DNA from: a virus
Length of the DNA stretch: 25,660 bases
IMG/VR virus record: IMGVR_UViG_3300048928_000074
Coordinates: 1 to 25,660 of that record
Reading direction: 5' to 3' (one strand)
The notes below the pieces were generated by a model. The model made no database searches. It saw only the letters and a list, made by a program, of their open reading frames with translations, and was not told where the DNA came from. The position numbers and the translations under genes were made by a program. This document shows, piece after piece, positions 1 to 7,876 of the stretch (position 1 is its first letter; the number at the start of each line of letters is the position of its first letter).

Positions 1-143
1 TTTGTCTGCGACACATTTATTTTGTCGGCGTGCGGCTGCGCCTGCGTAACGGTGCTGACGTGATCGGTTTAAGGGGTTGCGTGATGGCGGGATGATGCGC
101 CATGGGCTCACAGCGCGTTGTGTGGCGTCTGGCGCGAGGGTAT
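1..143. other. Left edge beyond the late terminator, no supported gene
   Basis: This stretch lies downstream of the late-operon terminator. A 28-codon minus-strand frame (ATG at 103, stop at 17-19) ends in a very basic arginine-rich tail, and another minus-strand ATG at 14-16 runs off the edge. Neither has a convincing ribosome binding site. In P2-like phages the attachment site and integrase lie beyond this end of the late genes, so part of an att region could be here, but I see no tRNA end or recognisable core sequence. Confidence 0.3.
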
Positions 144-166
144 AAAAAAGCCCGCATTGCGCGGGC
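144..166 (-). terminator. Rho-independent terminator of the late operon
   Basis: On the minus strand a perfect 6-bp stem GCCCGC/GCGGGC with a 5-nt loop is followed directly by six T residues. It starts 6 bases after the stop codon of the hub-spike gene, so it most likely ends the long late transcript. Confidence 0.9.
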
Positions 167-171
167 TCGGA

Positions 172-1878
172 TCAGGCGATTATCTTCTGGTATTTGCTGC
201 GGGTCTGCCCCGCCCTGGCGGCCACCTGCGTAAAAGCGCTGGCGCTGGCCGGCGCACCGGTGCCGGGGTGGGTGTGGCTGGCACACTGCTGCGCCAGCTC
301 TGCCAGCAAATCAATGGTGTCCAGCATCATGGCCAGCGCATTAATGCTTTCGCTGCCGATATGGACGGTTGCCCCCATCAGCTGCTGACCGCCGGCGGCC
401 ACGGATTTGCGTAGCGCCGCGATTTTTTCAGTCAGTGCGCCGCTGGTTTCAATGCTGATCCCGCCGGTCACTTTCGTTGACTGTTTCCCGGCGATCTCTG
501 TTTCGGCATCGCCCGTCACACTCGCCACGTATTTCCCGCCGGTGGCCATCGCATAATCGCCGCTGGTCACATGCTGGATATGCCCGGCCATCAGGGTGGC
601 CGTTCCCAGCACGGTGGTTTTGTCCGTGGCTTTAATGGTGGTTTCACGCGTCACCATTTCGCGGGTTTCAGTATCGGCCTGAACGTGGCGTGACATGGAT
701 GTTTCGCGGATTGACTGATCCGTCTGTCGCTCCCAGTCACCGCCCTGCGTCACCCGCTGCGATACCTCGGCGCGCTGCTGCTGCAACTGCTCGCCCGGCT
801 TCACGTCCGGCAGGCTTGTGCCCTCCGGCACGGTCTGGCGCACAAAGGGCTTATCCGGTCTGCCGCCGGTGAAGGCCACCTCAACCAGCGTCCCTTCGGG
901 CGGAAACTGGAACATGCCCGAATCATTCCCGGCCATTGGCACGGGCAGCGGCACGGCAGAATAAACCGGCGTACCGCTGTCGGGCTTACCGTCTGCGTCA
1001 AGCAGCTGCACATCGACGGCATAACGCGGCCGGAACGGATCGGCAAAATTCCCGCTGCTGGCCGGTTCACTCGCGGCCATCACCCGCGCAAACTTAGGCA
1101 GGTGCATACCGCTGGCCAGCTCCGGAAAATGGCTTTCTATCTGCCGTTGTGCCGGTGTTTTTTGCAGGGGCGCGCCGGTGGCTTTGTCGCGCGGCGTCCA
1201 GGTGATAACCATCGTGTCGCCGGTGAGACTGACTTTCGTTACCCGCTCGCCGTTCATCTCAACACCGGGGCGCATTGTCTGGATCATCGGCAGCGTCATG
1301 CTGTTGCCGCCCGCCGCTGCCTGGCTGAATTCATGCGGGATATCTACCGGGCGCGCAGCAAAGAGGGACTTTTCTGCCCCGCCGGTGTAAAGCGAGCCAT
1401 CCGGCAGCTGATACCAGAGATAATCCGCCACGCCAAAGGCCTTGCCCAGATTATTCAGCAGCTGGAACCCGGTGCCGGAATGCGTGAAATGGGGCACGGG
1501 CTTGTCACTGTAACCGGCATCCGGCACGGCCACCGTCAGGCCGCTGTTTTCCGTCAGCCAGGCGGTAATATCGCGCAGCGTGGGGTGCTGGAAAGAGCAC
1601 GGCCACAGCTTTTCAAACACCCCGGACAGCTCGCGCACAAACAGGCGTGAAAAGCCCTTTTCCGCAGGCTGGGAGCGCTCAACATAGCCGGTAAACCAGC
1701 GAAACAGCGACTCACCGTAGCCAATATCGAGACGCACCATTTTGCCGGTGTAATCCTGCTCCGTTGCGGCAGTGATGAAACCGCGCCCGCAGCTGCTCAG
1801 CTCCAGCACGATATTCACATCAGCGGCATGCACTTCGTCACCGGACAGATAAAGACGTTTTACAGGTTTCATACTCAC
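172..1878 (-). CDS. Fused baseplate hub and tail spike (gpD-gpV / VgrG-like)
   Basis: This 568-residue protein combines what P2 makes as two proteins, hub gpD and spike gpV. The first ~330 residues resemble the gpD/VgrG hub (beta-rich, with a short 'GTGFQLLNNLGKAFGVADYLWY' type segment around residues 135-156). An OB-like part follows around 335-390 (PPEGTLVEVAFTGGRPDKPFV). Next comes a repetitive T/V/G-rich stretch (~400-500) typical of the triple-stranded beta-helix of spikes. Near the end an HTH triplet at residues 535-537 (in HTHPGTG) matches the HxH iron-binding motif at spike tips of gpV-type proteins. Its start overlaps the stop of the upstream gene (ATGA). It would sit at the tail tip and pierce the outer membrane. 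It is the last gene of the late operon. The hub-spike reading is quite secure; exact domain borders are estimates. Confidence 0.8.
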   Translation of the reverse strand: MSMKPVKRLYLSGDEVHAADVNIVLELSSCGRGFITAATEQDYTGKMVRLDIGYGESLFRWFTGYVERSQPAEKGFSRLFVRELSGVFEKLWPCSFQHPTLRDITAWLTENSGLTVAVPDAGYSDKPVPHFTHSGTGFQLLNNLGKAFGVADYLWYQLPDGSLYTGGAEKSLFAARPVDIPHEFSQAAAGGNSMTLPMIQTMRPGVEMNGERVTKVSLTGDTMVITWTPRDKATGAPLQKTPAQRQIESHFPELASGMHLPKFARVMAASEPASSGNFADPFRPRYAVDVQLLDADGKPDSGTPVYSAVPLPVPMAGNDSGMFQFPPEGTLVEVAFTGGRPDKPFVRQTVPEGTSLPDVKPGEQLQQQRAEVSQRVTQGGDWERQTDQSIRETSMSRHVQADTETREMVTRETTIKATDKTTVLGTATLMAGHIQHVTSGDYAMATGGKYVASVTGDAETEIAGKQSTKVTGGISIETSGALTEKIAALRKSVAAGGQQLMGATVHIGSESINALAMMLDTIDLLAELAQQCASHTHPGTGAPASASAFTQVAARAGQTRSKYQKIIA

Positions 1879-2414
1879 CCCAGCGCATCATTCACCGGTT
1901 TCAGCACCTTGCGCTCAAACCACGTCATTTGTTCTGCATCCTCTCCGATTTCTGCCGCCCCGCCAGCTGCGCCGGGCTTCTGCGCCTTACTGGTTTTGCG
2001 GCTGTTTACTGCCGCCTCTTTTTTCTCCGCCACGCTGATATGCTCACTCAGGGTAAACGTGATCGCCCAGGACATACGCCCGTCCTGCTGCGGGGCATCA
2101 ATCGTGCCGCTGAAAGAGGCTTCACGCAGATTAACCGCCCGTGCAACGCTGTTGGCAACACGATACACCATGCGTTTCCCGCCGGAATCGGTGGCGTTGG
2201 CCAGCTGGAAAAGCCGGGTAAGCACGGCCACATCTTTAAAGGCTATTTCGCCATTAATACGCAGCTCTTTACCCTTCGCGCCCTGCTCCGATTTACTGGT
2301 CGCACTGGTCTGCCCGGACTGGTCTTTGTCGGGGAATTGCTGGCTCACCGTCACACGGATGCCTTTCAGGGGAATGGCTTCGCCGTTAAGCGCCAGTGTG
2401 GTTGTCGTCGTCAT
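1875..2414 (-). CDS. Baseplate/hub-associated tail protein of unknown role (HP1-type)
   Basis: A 179-residue protein with a beta-rich first two thirds (MTTTTTLALNGEAIPLKGIR...) and a charged, alanine-rich C-terminal tail (AEKKEAAVNSRKTSKAQK) without membrane segments. An AGGA element 9 bases before the ATG supports the start. The gene lies between an unknown tail protein and the hub-spike gene, overlaps both, and is therefore probably translated with them. Comparable small proteins next to the hub gene in HP1-like phages are named only as baseplate-complex proteins. Its position suggests an adaptor joining the hub to the tube or wedges, which is inference. I do not recognise a catalytic motif. 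Confidence 0.6.
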   Translation of the reverse strand: MTTTTTLALNGEAIPLKGIRVTVSQQFPDKDQSGQTSATSKSEQGAKGKELRINGEIAFKDVAVLTRLFQLANATDSGGKRMVYRVANSVARAVNLREASFSGTIDAPQQDGRMSWAITFTLSEHISVAEKKEAAVNSRKTSKAQKPGAAGGAAEIGEDAEQMTWFERKVLKPVNDALG

Positions 2415-3105
2415 GGATCATCTTCCTGATACTGCTTAAATCAGCACCGGCGAGCATCAGCGCGGCGGTGTATACGGATGAAAGCGCCGGAATCCCGTCA
2501 GCCAGCTGGCGCACGATCTCCGCCGCGTTGCCACGGGCAGTAAATACCCACGCCCGTGCGCTTTTCCCGGCCACTCCGCCCGCAACGGTCGCAATATCGG
2601 CCAGCATACCGGCGCGCCGGGCACTGAAGCCGGTGAGCGCAGCCTTGAGCGCTGTCATATTCAGACCGCCCGCCGCGCCCGCCTGCGCAATCTCGCCCGC
2701 GCTGCTGACGGTTCTGGCCGTGGAAACAGACAGCGGCAGGGCAGCAGGCAGACCGTTCATCGCCCTGGCGGGCTTCTGCATTTTCACGGTGGCCAGCTCC
2801 GCCGCCGAACGCGCAAGGCGACTGACCTGTGTGAACGCCGGGGCGGGAAAAACCGCCGTCAGTGGATCGAGGCCTGCCATAAATTCATCATGCGTCGCGC
2901 CGGTGGCCATAATGATCACAACCTCCGTTTCGCCGGTCACGCCGGATAATTTTTCCGCCAGCCACGAAACGGCATTGGCCGGGCTCAGATACGCCCCGTT
3001 ATCCGTCTGCTGCCCCAGCCCGAACACCCACGGGTGCGCGGCCACAACGGAACAGCTCAGCGCCGGAAACTGCCCGGGAAAAGCCAGCGTTGCTTTACGC
3101 CACAT
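2386..3105 (-). CDS. Conserved-looking tail-region protein, function unknown
   Basis: A 239-residue protein without a family I can name. It is alanine-rich, with weakly hydrophobic segments (SWLAEKLSGVTGETEVVIIMATGATHDEF near residues 47-76), and includes GG/AG-rich helices around 130-200. There is no signal peptide or clear membrane span. It overlaps the tail-fibre chaperone gene by 11 bases and the following 179-residue gene by 29 bases, which strongly suggests translational coupling in the late operon. The long overlap in two frames and its place between fibre chaperone and baseplate genes argue that it is a real structural or assembly protein. HP1-like phages carry an uncharacterised gene at a similar place. 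Confidence 0.6.
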   Translation of the reverse strand: MWRKATLAFPGQFPALSCSVVAAHPWVFGLGQQTDNGAYLSPANAVSWLAEKLSGVTGETEVVIIMATGATHDEFMAGLDPLTAVFPAPAFTQVSRLARSAAELATVKMQKPARAMNGLPAALPLSVSTARTVSSAGEIAQAGAAGGLNMTALKAALTGFSARRAGMLADIATVAGGVAGKSARAWVFTARGNAAEIVRQLADGIPALSSVYTAALMLAGADLSSIRKMIHDDDNHTGA

Positions 3106-3517
3106 CCGCAGGTGCCTCCGGCCAGACCGGTGCGGTCACGTCCACGCGGTTCAGTAACACACGATAGGTTTTGAGCGTCTGGAGTGATCCGCTTTCGTCC
3201 TCGGTCGCGATACCCAGCTCCACCGCATCAAGTAGCGGGGCGATGGCAGCATTGACGCTGCTGATGAGTTTTTGTTTTTTCTCTGTCGCCAGCTGGATCA
3301 GGTCATCTTTTCCCGGTGCCGGAATGTCTGCCCAGACCGGGAGGCCTTTTTTCCCGGCAATGCGCATTTTTCCTTCCGGCGGTGCGCTCCCGGCAAACTC
3401 TTCCCAGACGTGATCGGCAACTTCCCTGGCATCCTCAAAGAATGTCCCCGCATCGATATAATCCTGTTTCAGGGCTTGAGGAATAAAGGTGTTATGTTTC
3501 GCACTGTAGTAATACAT
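3095..3517 (-). CDS. Tail fibre assembly chaperone (Tfa/gpG-like)
   Basis: A 140-residue protein. It begins MYYYSAKHNTFIPQALK, then has a central 'GKMRIAGKKGLPVWADIP' stretch, a helical segment, and a C-terminal 'LLNRVDVTAPVWPEAP' motif. This order, with the tryptophan-proline ending, is typical of the caudoviral Tfa family, which helps the C-terminal part of the adjacent fibre fold and trimerise. It starts 2 bases after the fibre stop codon, as usual for this pair. Such chaperones tend to be exchanged together with the fibre tip, so specificity probably matches the gene upstream. Confidence 0.85.
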   Translation of the reverse strand: MYYYSAKHNTFIPQALKQDYIDAGTFFEDAREVADHVWEEFAGSAPPEGKMRIAGKKGLPVWADIPAPGKDDLIQLATEKKQKLISSVNAAIAPLLDAVELGIATEDESGSLQTLKTYRVLLNRVDVTAPVWPEAPADVA

Positions 3518-3519
3518 CG

Positions 3520-5775
3520 TTAAAACCCCTTCGCTATCCAGTATGAGCCGTTCAGATCAGAGCCCGCCTCAAAGCCCGTTCTGCTTACATTACGCACTGA
3601 TGACCAGTTGCCATCCCCTGCACTCATGCCGGTACGGTCTGCGGTGCAGGAAATCCCCACACAGGCATTCGGAAACGCGATCGGGAATGCCACGCCGAGA
3701 TAACCTATCGCGCCACTGTTAACCCTGCCCCACTGGGTGATCAGTCCTGTTGATGCATCCTTAAACCAGCCATTTGCACTGAGGCTCGCTGTATTTTTAA
3801 ATGAGTATCGGGCGTCAAAGTTGCTGTAGTCATTCAACGAAAGGCGATCTATGTAGATGTTGCCGGTGGCGTTGTTGATCGTTAAAGGCCGCAGCGAGTT
3901 GTAATTACCGTACGGATCGCCCTTGTTAGTCAGCAGCAAATAGGTATTCACATTATCCTGACGCCAGAATGCACCGTACTCCCCGTACGCCATGCGCAGG
4001 GCATTGGGGTAAGTCGAAACGATTTCCGCATTGACGCTGACCGGCTCACTGTTCCGCGTGGTCATCTCAATCCCGCCAGTAGCCTTGAGCATAAGACCGT
4101 TATTGCCGCCTTTGTAATTCAGAAAACTGACGTTATCTGAATACGATGACCCCTTACCGATGTACCACTGACTTGCACCGGCATAATCACGCGAAATAAT
4201 ATAACTGGACTCGCCAGGCGTAACCCCTCGTACAGCCAGCGGCTCACCATCAGCAATGATGCGCAGCCCGCCGGTCATGGTATCGCCGCCTTTCGCAACA
4301 GCCCCTACATCTGACGGTGCAGGCGGATTCGCTGTATTGAAGCTACGTCGCCAGCCAGGCTGATAATTAAAATTCGGGGCAAAGGAATCCTGATTATTGA
4401 TGTAGATGAACTCAGCTTTCGTAACTGCATTTGCCCCGGTAGCTGTTGTCGGCGTTGTGACACGAATAGTCATCGCATAGCGATTCCCCATGACCTCAAC
4501 AACCGCGCCCGCTAACTGGATATTGCCGCAGCCAGTATCGGTGATGATTTTGTTGGTGGCGTAGTTCCACGATCCCCGGCACATCCAGTACGGGTGGCTA
4601 AAAGCGCCCTGCGCCTCAAGCCATGCAATAAATTCGCCTGTCGTCCAGCTGTTACTGTCTCCACCAATATCCACAGCGCCGGAAGACGCATAAGCGGCCG
4701 CTATAGTGCGGGCAAATTGCCGTTTATCGGGAATATCTGCCCCGTTCTGGTTTTTTTTCAGGCTGGCTTCGGCGTTATCAAAAGCTACTTTCACCGCTGC
4801 TGGCGTCGCCGCCATAGCCTGACTGGTGCTGTTTGTGGCGCTGGAAAGCATGACAAAACCTTTCTCCGTCAGCGTCGCATCGGGATGATTGCGGGATTGC
4901 TCATGCAGCCTTAAGGCGCTGTCGGCGTTCTGCGCATTCAACGAGCCCTTAGGGCGTAAGTCGGTGATCGTGCCGCCCGCGTCGATACTCGCGAGCGCAA
5001 AGACATAATGCTGCACCCCGTCCTGCACGTAATCAGCGAGGTTTGCGGCCACCGTAATTTTGCTTTGCACCGTCCAGGCACTGGTCAGGGTTCCCGTCCA
5101 GCACACATCCAGCCAGACGTTAACGGGCTTGGCGCTAAGGGTAATATTCTGGTTAGCGACCAGCTGTGTGCGCAGCCCGGCCACGTATCCCGCGCCCTGG
5201 GTAACAAAGTATTGTGTGCCGGTTCGCCCGACCATATAGCCGTCACCAAAGAAAGCCGCCATGCCATAGATATCAATGTTTTCCAGGCGCTGGCGCTCAT
5301 CCATCCCGGCCATGCGGGCGGTAAAGTCGATCTGCCATGTTTCAGCAGGCGTGCTAATACCGGTTTCAGCCTGCGCACCGGTGAACTCCATCAGAAACGA
5401 GCGGGTCAGCACATTACCCTGCTGCCCTGCGGCCGTTTTCAGCTTCTGCTGCGCCGGGGCATGCACCACCATGGCAAGGATGCCACTGGCTTTGTTAACA
5501 AGTCCGATCCAGTTGAAGGTGAAATTACCCACATCCGCGCCCAGCACCACTGAAAAGGCCACGGCATTAGCACTGACCACACCGGTGCGCGACACGGCCT
5601 GGCGGTGAACAATCTGCGATGCGGGCGGCAGCGTCTCCGCACGGTTTACAGGCAACGAGGGATCAAGGCCGGGTACGTTCGCGAAAACGAATTCATCCAG
5701 CACAACAGGCTCACTGCTGATGGTCTGCCTGGCTTTCCATTGCTCGAATGCCGTAGTGATAGCTGTCTGTGACAT
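3520..5775 (-). CDS. Tail fibre with collar domain and gp53-like tip
   Basis: A 751-residue receptor-binding fibre. Residues ~1-160 (QWKARQTISSEPVVLDEFVFANVPGL region) match the DUF3751 tail-collar domain of P2 gpH-like fibres, which attaches to the baseplate. Around residues 290-335 there is a fibre repeat (DATLTEKGFVMLSSATNS). The middle is glycine- and asparagine-rich shaft. The last ~80 residues (WFKDASTGLITQWGRV ... GSYWIAKGF) match the gp53-like C-terminal domain found on many enterobacterial fibres and likely contact the host surface. The start is supported by AAGGAG 9 bases before ATG. No DNA-inversion system for switching tips is present nearby. Confidence 0.88.
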   Translation of the reverse strand: MSQTAITTAFEQWKARQTISSEPVVLDEFVFANVPGLDPSLPVNRAETLPPASQIVHRQAVSRTGVVSANAVAFSVVLGADVGNFTFNWIGLVNKASGILAMVVHAPAQQKLKTAAGQQGNVLTRSFLMEFTGAQAETGISTPAETWQIDFTARMAGMDERQRLENIDIYGMAAFFGDGYMVGRTGTQYFVTQGAGYVAGLRTQLVANQNITLSAKPVNVWLDVCWTGTLTSAWTVQSKITVAANLADYVQDGVQHYVFALASIDAGGTITDLRPKGSLNAQNADSALRLHEQSRNHPDATLTEKGFVMLSSATNSTSQAMAATPAAVKVAFDNAEASLKKNQNGADIPDKRQFARTIAAAYASSGAVDIGGDSNSWTTGEFIAWLEAQGAFSHPYWMCRGSWNYATNKIITDTGCGNIQLAGAVVEVMGNRYAMTIRVTTPTTATGANAVTKAEFIYINNQDSFAPNFNYQPGWRRSFNTANPPAPSDVGAVAKGGDTMTGGLRIIADGEPLAVRGVTPGESSYIISRDYAGASQWYIGKGSSYSDNVSFLNYKGGNNGLMLKATGGIEMTTRNSEPVSVNAEIVSTYPNALRMAYGEYGAFWRQDNVNTYLLLTNKGDPYGNYNSLRPLTINNATGNIYIDRLSLNDYSNFDARYSFKNTASLSANGWFKDASTGLITQWGRVNSGAIGYLGVAFPIAFPNACVGISCTADRTGMSAGDGNWSSVRNVSRTGFEAGSDLNGSYWIAKGF

Positions 5776-5788
5776 TTTTTACTGCTCC

Positions 5789-6382
5789 TTACAGGCTGGC
5801 GCTGAACGTCGCGCCGCTGACCGAACCGGCCAGGCTGGCCGGATAACAAATGTATTCCCCCTGATCCCAGCCAGCACGGATGGCCAGCTTTTCGGAGGTG
5901 ATGACTTCAAACTGATAACGGCGGCAGGTTCTGCCGTACTGCTGGATTATCTGCACAAGCAGTTGCGTATTACTGGCTATCTGACCATCGGTGAGACGTA
6001 ACGTGATAATGTCCCAGTCAATCCCTGGTTGCCGTTCAAGCACTTCAACAAGCCCGATCCCCAGTCGCTGAAAGATTCTTATAAACCCCTCAACGGAACC
6101 GGCGTCTGCCGCGTTAACAAAGGCATAGGCCACCCGCTTACGGAACAGCGCAAGCGGCTCCCCGTCGAAGCGGGAAATGTCCCGGTCATAGGCAATCAGA
6201 TTAAGCAGCGGCTCTGTGCAGGTGAGCGGATCGAACTGACTCACCGGCCACGTCACCCAGCCATAAACGGCCTGCCAGAATGCGCGCGCAGCGCGCAGCA
6301 GCTTCTGCGGCTCACCGTTATCCATCCAGAACGGCAGCGCGAGCGCCGCCAGCTTTTTCATAAACTCAGGCATTAGTGACAC
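5789..6382 (-). CDS. Baseplate protein, gpI-like (DUF2612 type)
   Basis: A 197-residue soluble protein. It contains the run FWMDNGEPQKLLRAARAFW near the N-terminus and 'DPLTCTEPLLNLIAYDRDISRFDGEP' around residues 46-71, as in short phage tail proteins that follow gpJ (P2 gpI role, DUF2612 family in HP1-like tails). It overlaps the gpJ-like gene by 17 bases and precedes the fibre gene by 13 bases, the classical J-I-H order. It probably bridges baseplate wedge and fibre. The assignment rests on order and general resemblance, so the exact family is less certain. Confidence 0.72.
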   Translation of the reverse strand: MSLMPEFMKKLAALALPFWMDNGEPQKLLRAARAFWQAVYGWVTWPVSQFDPLTCTEPLLNLIAYDRDISRFDGEPLALFRKRVAYAFVNAADAGSVEGFIRIFQRLGIGLVEVLERQPGIDWDIITLRLTDGQIASNTQLLVQIIQQYGRTCRRYQFEVITSEKLAIRAGWDQGEYICYPASLAGSVSGATFSASL

Positions 6383-7550
6383 TCACGGTTAAGGATTGCA
6401 GGCGCGGCACGCTCAGCTCACTGACAATATCCGGGAGTGAAAAGGCCACCGAATCGGCCAGCGGAAAGGCCTGGTGAATCTCCTGCCCCAGTCGCGAGAA
6501 GCTAAAGCGCGCGTAAGGCCATGTTTTTTCGACGCTAAAATCGGCGTTTTCACGAAAGGCGCAGCGGATCATGTTTTCCACACCGGTTTTCAGGCTGCTG
6601 CGCGCATCCTCACTGACGCTGGCAAGGTTTCGTACATACACCGTGACGGTCAGCGCATGCCGCGTTTCCGGCATGGGGAAGCACTGCATATCATCACCAT
6701 GGCCGTGATGCCCCTGCGTGGTGATGTAGTCGTTGACGGTTGCCACAAACGGATCGGAGGGCGCGCCGGTATCAAGCAGAAGATAGGCATTCGCCGTGCC
6801 TGGCCCCCGTGGTGCGTCATGCTTAAAAAAGACGCGGTCTATGCTCAGCCCGGCCACGCCTGCAATCATCGAACGGTACACGGCGTCAGTGTGATAATTG
6901 CCGACCAGATTGAACTGGTTTCGGCAGCGCTCGCGCAGCTCGTCGTCGCTCTCTTCATCTGCGCCCGGCGTCGTCAGCCAGTCCTCTTCGTTGACTGCGT
7001 GGCTGATACCGTCCACGGCCACCGGCAGAATGCGGTAATACCCCGGCGCAAGGTTATAGGCACCGCCCGGCGCACTGGCTTTTACCGGGATAAGCGCAGC
7101 GGGCTTGTCGGCCGTGATGGTGAAATCGTCCAGCGTGGCCAGTACGTAAATCACGCCGTTAATGCGCTCGGTCTGGATAAGCGTTCCCGCCTTCACCGTG
7201 ACCACTGCCGTGGCATCCGTTTTATAAAAGCGGATCATTCCCAGCGCAGCGCTGGCGGGCTTTGGCGTGACATTCACCGCCCAGGCGAGCAGCCGCAGCA
7301 TTTCCCCTGATGCGGTGGCCACAAACATGCTGGCCAGCACCGTATTCACCAGCACATCCTTAAGCCAAAGCACTGGCGTGGTCACAATGGCGGTGATTAA
7401 CCGCCAGAACGGGGACATGCGCGAGGTATTGGTGATAATGCCCTCGTCGGCGACGATATGGTTAAAGCGGGTGCGCAGCGCCTCAGCTGTCACCGGCATG
7501 CCGGACTGCTTCACCACCTCTTCAAAATCAACCTGCGGCTTATTTGTCAT
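6366..7550 (-). CDS. Baseplate wedge protein gpJ-like
   Basis: A 394-residue baseplate protein of the gpJ / Mu gp47 family. Recognisable parts are the N-terminal 'PVTAEALRTRFNHIVADEGI' region, 'ATASGEMLRLLAWAVNVTPKPASAALG' (~75-110), 'GTLIQTERINGVIYVLATL', and the highly typical 'GADEESDDELRERCRNQFN' followed by 'VAGLSIDRVFFKHDAPRGPGTANAYLLL'. I chose the ATG at 7550 because it overlaps the upstream stop (ATGA) and has AGGG about 7 bases before. A GTG at 7586 would add 12 residues but lies inside the upstream gene without a good site. It forms the wedge ring around the hub and follows the gpW-like gene as in P2 (W-J-I). Confidence 0.88.
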   Translation of the reverse strand: MTNKPQVDFEEVVKQSGMPVTAEALRTRFNHIVADEGIITNTSRMSPFWRLITAIVTTPVLWLKDVLVNTVLASMFVATASGEMLRLLAWAVNVTPKPASAALGMIRFYKTDATAVVTVKAGTLIQTERINGVIYVLATLDDFTITADKPAALIPVKASAPGGAYNLAPGYYRILPVAVDGISHAVNEEDWLTTPGADEESDDELRERCRNQFNLVGNYHTDAVYRSMIAGVAGLSIDRVFFKHDAPRGPGTANAYLLLDTGAPSDPFVATVNDYITTQGHHGHGDDMQCFPMPETRHALTVTVYVRNLASVSEDARSSLKTGVENMIRCAFRENADFSVEKTWPYARFSFSRLGQEIHQAFPLADSVAFSLPDIVSELSVPRLQSLTVSVTNA

Positions 7551-7876
7551 AACTCCACCCTGGTAGAAATTGCCCCGAACTCCCACGTGCCCGCCGTGAT
7601 CCAGAGGCGCTTAAGGTTTTCCTCTGTGATGACCACCGTTCCCGGCTCTATACGCTCATCACTTTCGATCAGCAGCTCCAGACGCGTAAGAATGTCGCCG
7701 CGCAGGGTCGGGCTGCGCTCGGCGATAAGTTCAGTCGCCAGACCACTTTCTAAAATGGCGTGAACAATGTCCTGCCCGATGCTTTTACTGTTATTGCAGA
7801 GTGTCGGCTCATTCCCCGGATTTAAAACAAAGTCCCGGCCATTAATCAGTAAATCAATATATAAAAGGTCACTCAT
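7547..7876 (-). CDS. DUF2590-type baseplate protein, probable gpW/gp25 equivalent
   Basis: A 109-residue protein with 'DLLINGRDFVLNPGNEPTLCNN', 'SIGQDIVHAILESGLATELIAERSPTLRGDILTRLELLIE' and a beta-rich C-terminus. This pattern is that of the DUF2590 family of HP1-like phages and looks like the gp25/gpW sheath-initiator fold. It sits directly before gpJ, where P2 has W. The ATG at 7876 overlaps the tape-measure stop (ATGA), which fixes the start; the frame stays open to 7894 without a supporting site. The sheath-initiator role is inference from order and size. Confidence 0.78.
   Translation of the reverse strand: MSDLLYIDLLINGRDFVLNPGNEPTLCNNSKSIGQDIVHAILESGLATELIAERSPTLRGDILTRLELLIESDERIEPGTVVITEENLKRLWITAGTWEFGAISTRVEL

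Noticed and set aside
17-103. 28-codon basic minus-strand frame after the late terminator
   Set aside because: No binding site, no known family, and downstream of a strong terminator; too short to call.
1102-1650. 182-codon plus-strand frame opposite the hub-spike gene
   Set aside because: It mirrors a well-supported gene in GC-rich DNA and has no recognisable protein features.
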